Assembly: GCA_030248215.1 (NCBI GenBank)
Contig: JASANG010001811.1
Coordinates: forward strand, 50,001-114,000
Length of the DNA stretch: 64,000 nucleotides
Origin: Enoplolaimus lenunculus
Lineage: Eukaryota; Nematoda; Enoplea; Enoplida; Thoracostomopsidae
Direction: 5' to 3'
Shown here: positions 60,301-64,000 of the stretch, piece after piece
How positions within the stretch are numbered: the first letter of the stretch is position 1
Layout: each line of letters begins with the position of its first letter
Notes under the pieces: model-generated
Databases searched by the model: none
Told to the model about the DNA's origin: nothing
What the model saw: the letters and a program-made list of their open reading frames with translations, nothing else
Made by a program: the position numbers and the translations under genes

Positions 60301-60780
60301 AGTTTCAACCGCAGGAAATGAAAATCGCCCCATTTACAATCGTACTCAAAACGCACAGTCGGTTCATTTTAAATTTACTTCCGAGACAAGTGTGCGAGAG
60401 AAAATTACAAAAAAACACCAATCCTTAAGAATTGGATTAATGATTAAAATCGGGTTGTTCATGGTTTCACGCGAAACAACCTTGACTTGGTTGGCTTGTA
60501 AAACAGTATCCAAGAATTTGTTGTTTTTTTCAAATTCACCAAAATTAATTTGGCCAAAAAATTAATTTTTAAAAACCAAATTTAAGCAAATGCCTGCGCA
60601 TTTAACATTCATTTAATCGATGTGATTAACACTACTGAAACGACGATGCGACGCCTGAATATTCAGAATTACTCTATGCGCGTTAAATTGTACTTTTTGT
60701 CGTGTTTTGCCCCCACTTCAGAACAATATAGGCGAACACTTTTGTGGTCAAAATTAGAATAATTATTTCAACAACACACA
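57367..60780. other. AT-rich region without a recognised gene
   Basis: No exon with splice support and no clear repeat family other than short debris. The minus frame at 58318-58557 is unsupported. Confidence 0.5.
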
Positions 60781-60784
60781 AAGT

Positions 60785-60865
60785 ATAATACATATACATA
60801 ACATATATATTATATATAATATATATGTTATATATATATGTATATATATAATATTACGTATATAA
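60785..60865. repeat. AT-rich palindromic microsatellite
   Basis: ATACATATATATTATATATA with its own reverse complement, about 80 bp. Confidence 0.9.
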
Positions 60866-62727
60866 TAATTCTGTAGCCACGAAACAGAGGATTGCCCTAA
60901 AAATAGGTCAGGCCACACGTAAAATCAAACACAAAAACGAACACACACGCAAACGAGCACAGAAAGACGTCATTGCGCGTTTGAACATTTTGAACTGCAA
61001 TTGTATGAAATTGCACAATTTTATACTGCACAACATATACATCAACACACGTCGGTTCTTGATCATTTGAACAAAAATGTGTCAAAAAACATTGACAAAA
61101 ATACGTGGTGTTTGACATCGAAAAACTATATTTTTTTTGTTGAATTACGAATTTTAAGTGCGTTTCAAAATTTCACATGCGATTTGTGCAATTTCAACTT
61201 GTGATGCGCGATATATGCTGCAATACAAAACGCATCACATGGTGACCGCAAGAACGATGTGCAGGCAGTCACCTTCGGCGTCGATAGAAGCATTTCATTG
61301 CGAGAGGGTATAACTTTAAGCAGTGATTTTTGTGTGCCAGTGTTAGAGAACAGAAAATGATTTTGAATTTTATAGTTCAGCATATAAACATTAAAGTCTC
61401 TAAAAGTGCCGTATTTTACCGTTATATTATACCTGTTCAAACATTTCAGGGTGAACATGATAGATTTTTCCATTGTAAATCTGCCTTAACATCAAGGCTC
61501 TTGCGTGAACGCAAGTATTCGAGTTAAGTTGGTATGCTTTATAAATTAAACGCTATTCGGGAGATATATTTGACCATATATTTGCAGATGCAACAACTTT
61601 GGAACTTTTGCAAAGTGTAAAACTGTGTGAAAAAATAACTAAATTTTCTTATAAATTTTGTAAATAATTCGATAACTGTTCAGGGTTTGAATTTTAAAAA
61701 TCAGGAAACGGGTTCTTCAATTGCTACTTTAAATGCACTTAAAAATATGAGAATTACTTAATTTATCAATTCACAGGTGTTACCGCTTATATAAGACTGT
61801 GAACGCACGTATAAAAAAATTTAAATTCAAATTTCAATATCAGGTTCGATTTTTCAAAAGAATTCAGTTAACCAACCGTTCAAATATTGATAATTTTACC
61901 AAAATATAGGTATTGTATAAAATCACTGTATTGATACTCAGTATCGCGCATAGGCGTTGATTTGCTACTGCGTGCAATTTAAAATAAACGCAACGTTAAA
62001 ATCACTACAAACACGTGATTATTGGTGAAATGTTATACTACGTCACACGAAACACAAAGTTTGATCATGGATACTGAGAAAAAAAATTGAAAAGAACATC
62101 TTAAAATATTGATGCTGGACGTATGACCTCTACACTACTTGTACGCGTTAATATTCAAAATAGTCTGATTTTAATATCTGTTTCTCCACTCGTGGTCGTC
62201 CGTCATCAGCTACAAATATTGTGCCGTACACGTGTGGTTGAACTTTTGAGGCGAGTTTATAATCGAAATATTTTAAAACTTAAATATCAGAGTATTTTAA
62301 ATTTTTTAAATATACGGAGGGACTGTTGAATTGTTGACAAATTGAGTAAATAATGTATTTATGTTTTGGCCATTGTTTGGCGAAAAACTGTCAACAAATT
62401 GCGACTGGAACACATTTTGAAAAAATACCTTTGAATTAACAAACAAACGTGGTTGTATTGGAATTAATTTTTCGGGATGTCCCTTGTTGTGAAAGGCCAA
62501 CCCATCAACTGTAAAGGTTTACACCGTTTTTGCTTGCAAAGAAATTTTGAAATTTTTTGGAACAGCTAATGTTTCGTAGACTTGAAAGCGCAATTGTTCA
62601 ACATACTAAGCTAACAGTAATCATTAAACATTACAAGATTCTGTTTTTTTAACAAACAATTATATTCATTTGCTGTCAAATGAAGCAAACTTCGTTGAAT
62701 TGTTAAGCTAAACGTTACTGATTTGTT
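60866..62727. other. AT-rich region without a recognised gene
   Basis: Several short frames on both strands, none with domain resemblance or paired splice sites. Confidence 0.5.
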
Positions 62728-62885
62728 GGCCAATGTAAAGAATAGGGACGGAACAGTATTATAAGCATATTCCTAAGCCTATGTCTAAGCCTAAGCCTAA
62801 TCCAAACAAAAAATAGTCTAAAGCTTAATCTTACTCTATTGCAGTCCCACAGAAAAACGTTCTGCCCCTGATCTTTACATGAACC
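62728..62885. mobile_element. MITE family A with perfect target duplication
   Basis: GGCCAATGTAAAGAATAGGG to GATCTTTACATGAACC, flanked by GATTTGTT on both sides (62720-62727, 62886-62893). CCTAAG core and TAGTCTAAAGCTTAATC. Confidence 0.9.
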
Positions 62886-63469
62886 GATTTGTTTACTGCA
62901 ATCAGCAGAATATATAACATCACGTTTGATACCTATATTCACCTCGACATTCTGAGACAACGATTGTCTGTTCAACATTGCAGGTCGTGAGAGTTGCTAG
63001 TTAATATTTTACGAAACTAAAACTCGTCCAATAACATTTTTTTCGAAAATTTCAAAGTTAGCACAAATTGCGTGTATTTGCTCTGAACCTACTCAGAAAG
63101 TCATAAGCGGCACATTTCCGGCGTTGGTAGAATACCGAAACCGGAATCAGGCATACGCTTGTGAACCTTAAGGTTTTCTTTTAAACTTGGATTGTTGCTT
63201 ACCTCATTATGGCATCTTATCCTTGAAAAGTAAATTGCATAAACGCTGCAATTGCAAAAAGTAAATATCCAAAAGTTTGCATATCTAACGAACTTTAAGC
63301 GACGTGATTAATTTTTACATGAACAAATACAGCGAAGTATGAAGGCACCAGATTGGTTATGCCATAAATAGATCAAGAGAATAAAGATACGTATATCCAC
63401 TAGGTACAGCTTTCTCCTATGGTTTTCTTGGACAATCCTTAAAATATGTAAGCATTGTATATTAGTTGA

Positions 63470-63785
63470 GTCAAGAGTGAATAATAACACGAGTGTGCAA
63501 CACTTGGGGTTCTGTATGGTACAAAATGTACCATCGAGCGTTGCGTTTTTGGCCGACCCCCCTTGTTTTGAGGGGAGTCGCTATCACATAAATACCCCTA
63601 AATTATGCTATAAGGAGAGCATGTTTGACGTCGCATGCATAAAGTGACATGGTTCACACCGGTTGTACACCCTTCTTAATAAAGGGGGGTAGGGCAAAAA
63701 CGCAACGCGTGCCGGATTCATTCGTTTCTACACAGAATGTGCCGAGTTGCACACTCTTGTTAAATAGCGATTATCAACTCTTGGT
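63470..63785. mobile_element. MITE family G, copy 2
   Basis: Same orientation and order as 541-856. Here both outer ends are readable: CAAGAGTGAATAATAAC on the left faces GCGATTATCAACTCTTGG on the right, extending the inverted repeat beyond the inner ACGAGTGTGCAAC pair. Confidence 0.75.
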
Positions 63786-63861
63786 AAAATTATTAATGTC
63801 TTCAATAATGCGATAATTGCAACTGCAGCAGTTTATTTTACAGCTAAACTTGTACACTAAT

Positions 63862-63936
63862 CAGGGTGCAACCGGAATTACAGTTTATCGGAACCGGAAC
63901 GTGAAAAATACCGGCATCGGAATTCCGGTTGCACTG
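63862..63936. mobile_element. hAT-like MITE family B, minimal copy
   Basis: CAGGGTGCAACCGGAATTAC to GGAATTCCGGTTGCACTG, only 75 bp: two ends with almost no interior. The target duplication is not visible. Confidence 0.7.
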
Positions 63937-64000
63937 TGGATATAATGTTAATTTTTTGCTAACCACCAGTTTTTAAACGTTGCGAGATGATCTATCGCGA

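Overview
The window is AT-rich nuclear DNA of an invertebrate animal: split genes with GT-AG introns, animal gene families, and very dense small DNA transposons. A tunicate or other soft-bodied invertebrate is plausible, but the sequence does not settle the phylum. The TTAGGC hexamers recall nematode telomeres, but here they are the cores of dispersed MITEs and say nothing about taxon.

Five host genes can be assembled exon by exon, all on the minus strand. From right to left they are: an ATXN7L3/SGF11-like subunit of the SAGA deubiquitinase module (48.5-51.4 kb); two tandem, structurally identical seven-exon RDH11-14-like short-chain dehydrogenases (41.8-45.2 and 28.3-32.9 kb); a METTL23/METTL21-like methyltransferase (22.5-24.5 kb, N-terminus not found); and a fatty-acid-binding protein with an unusual 64-residue tail (11.2-20.5 kb). 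Two further coding-looking exons at 2.3-2.9 and 5.3-5.75 kb were not recognised.

Mobile DNA fills most of the rest. A piggyBac-type element (17.3-20.1 kb) sits in intron 1 of the FABP gene, inserted exactly at a TTAA inside an older hAT-like MITE; an uninterrupted sister MITE next to it shows the empty site. At least three MITE families have clean 8-bp target duplications typical of hAT elements, including one MITE inserted into another of the same family.

The most unusual object is a roughly 6.9-kb element (about 34.1-41.0 kb) with roughly 0.7-kb terminal inverted repeats. It lies between the two dehydrogenase genes and carries broken remnants of a UPF1-like SF1 helicase and, just downstream, a NADAR (YbiA-like) domain. 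I cannot assign it to a known transposon superfamily. It is treated as a fossil here.

From 51.4 kb to the end I see repeats and AT-rich DNA but no gene I can support. The five recognised genes are functionally unrelated (lipid binding, methyl transfer, redox, chromatin), so the window is a gene neighbourhood rather than a pathway.
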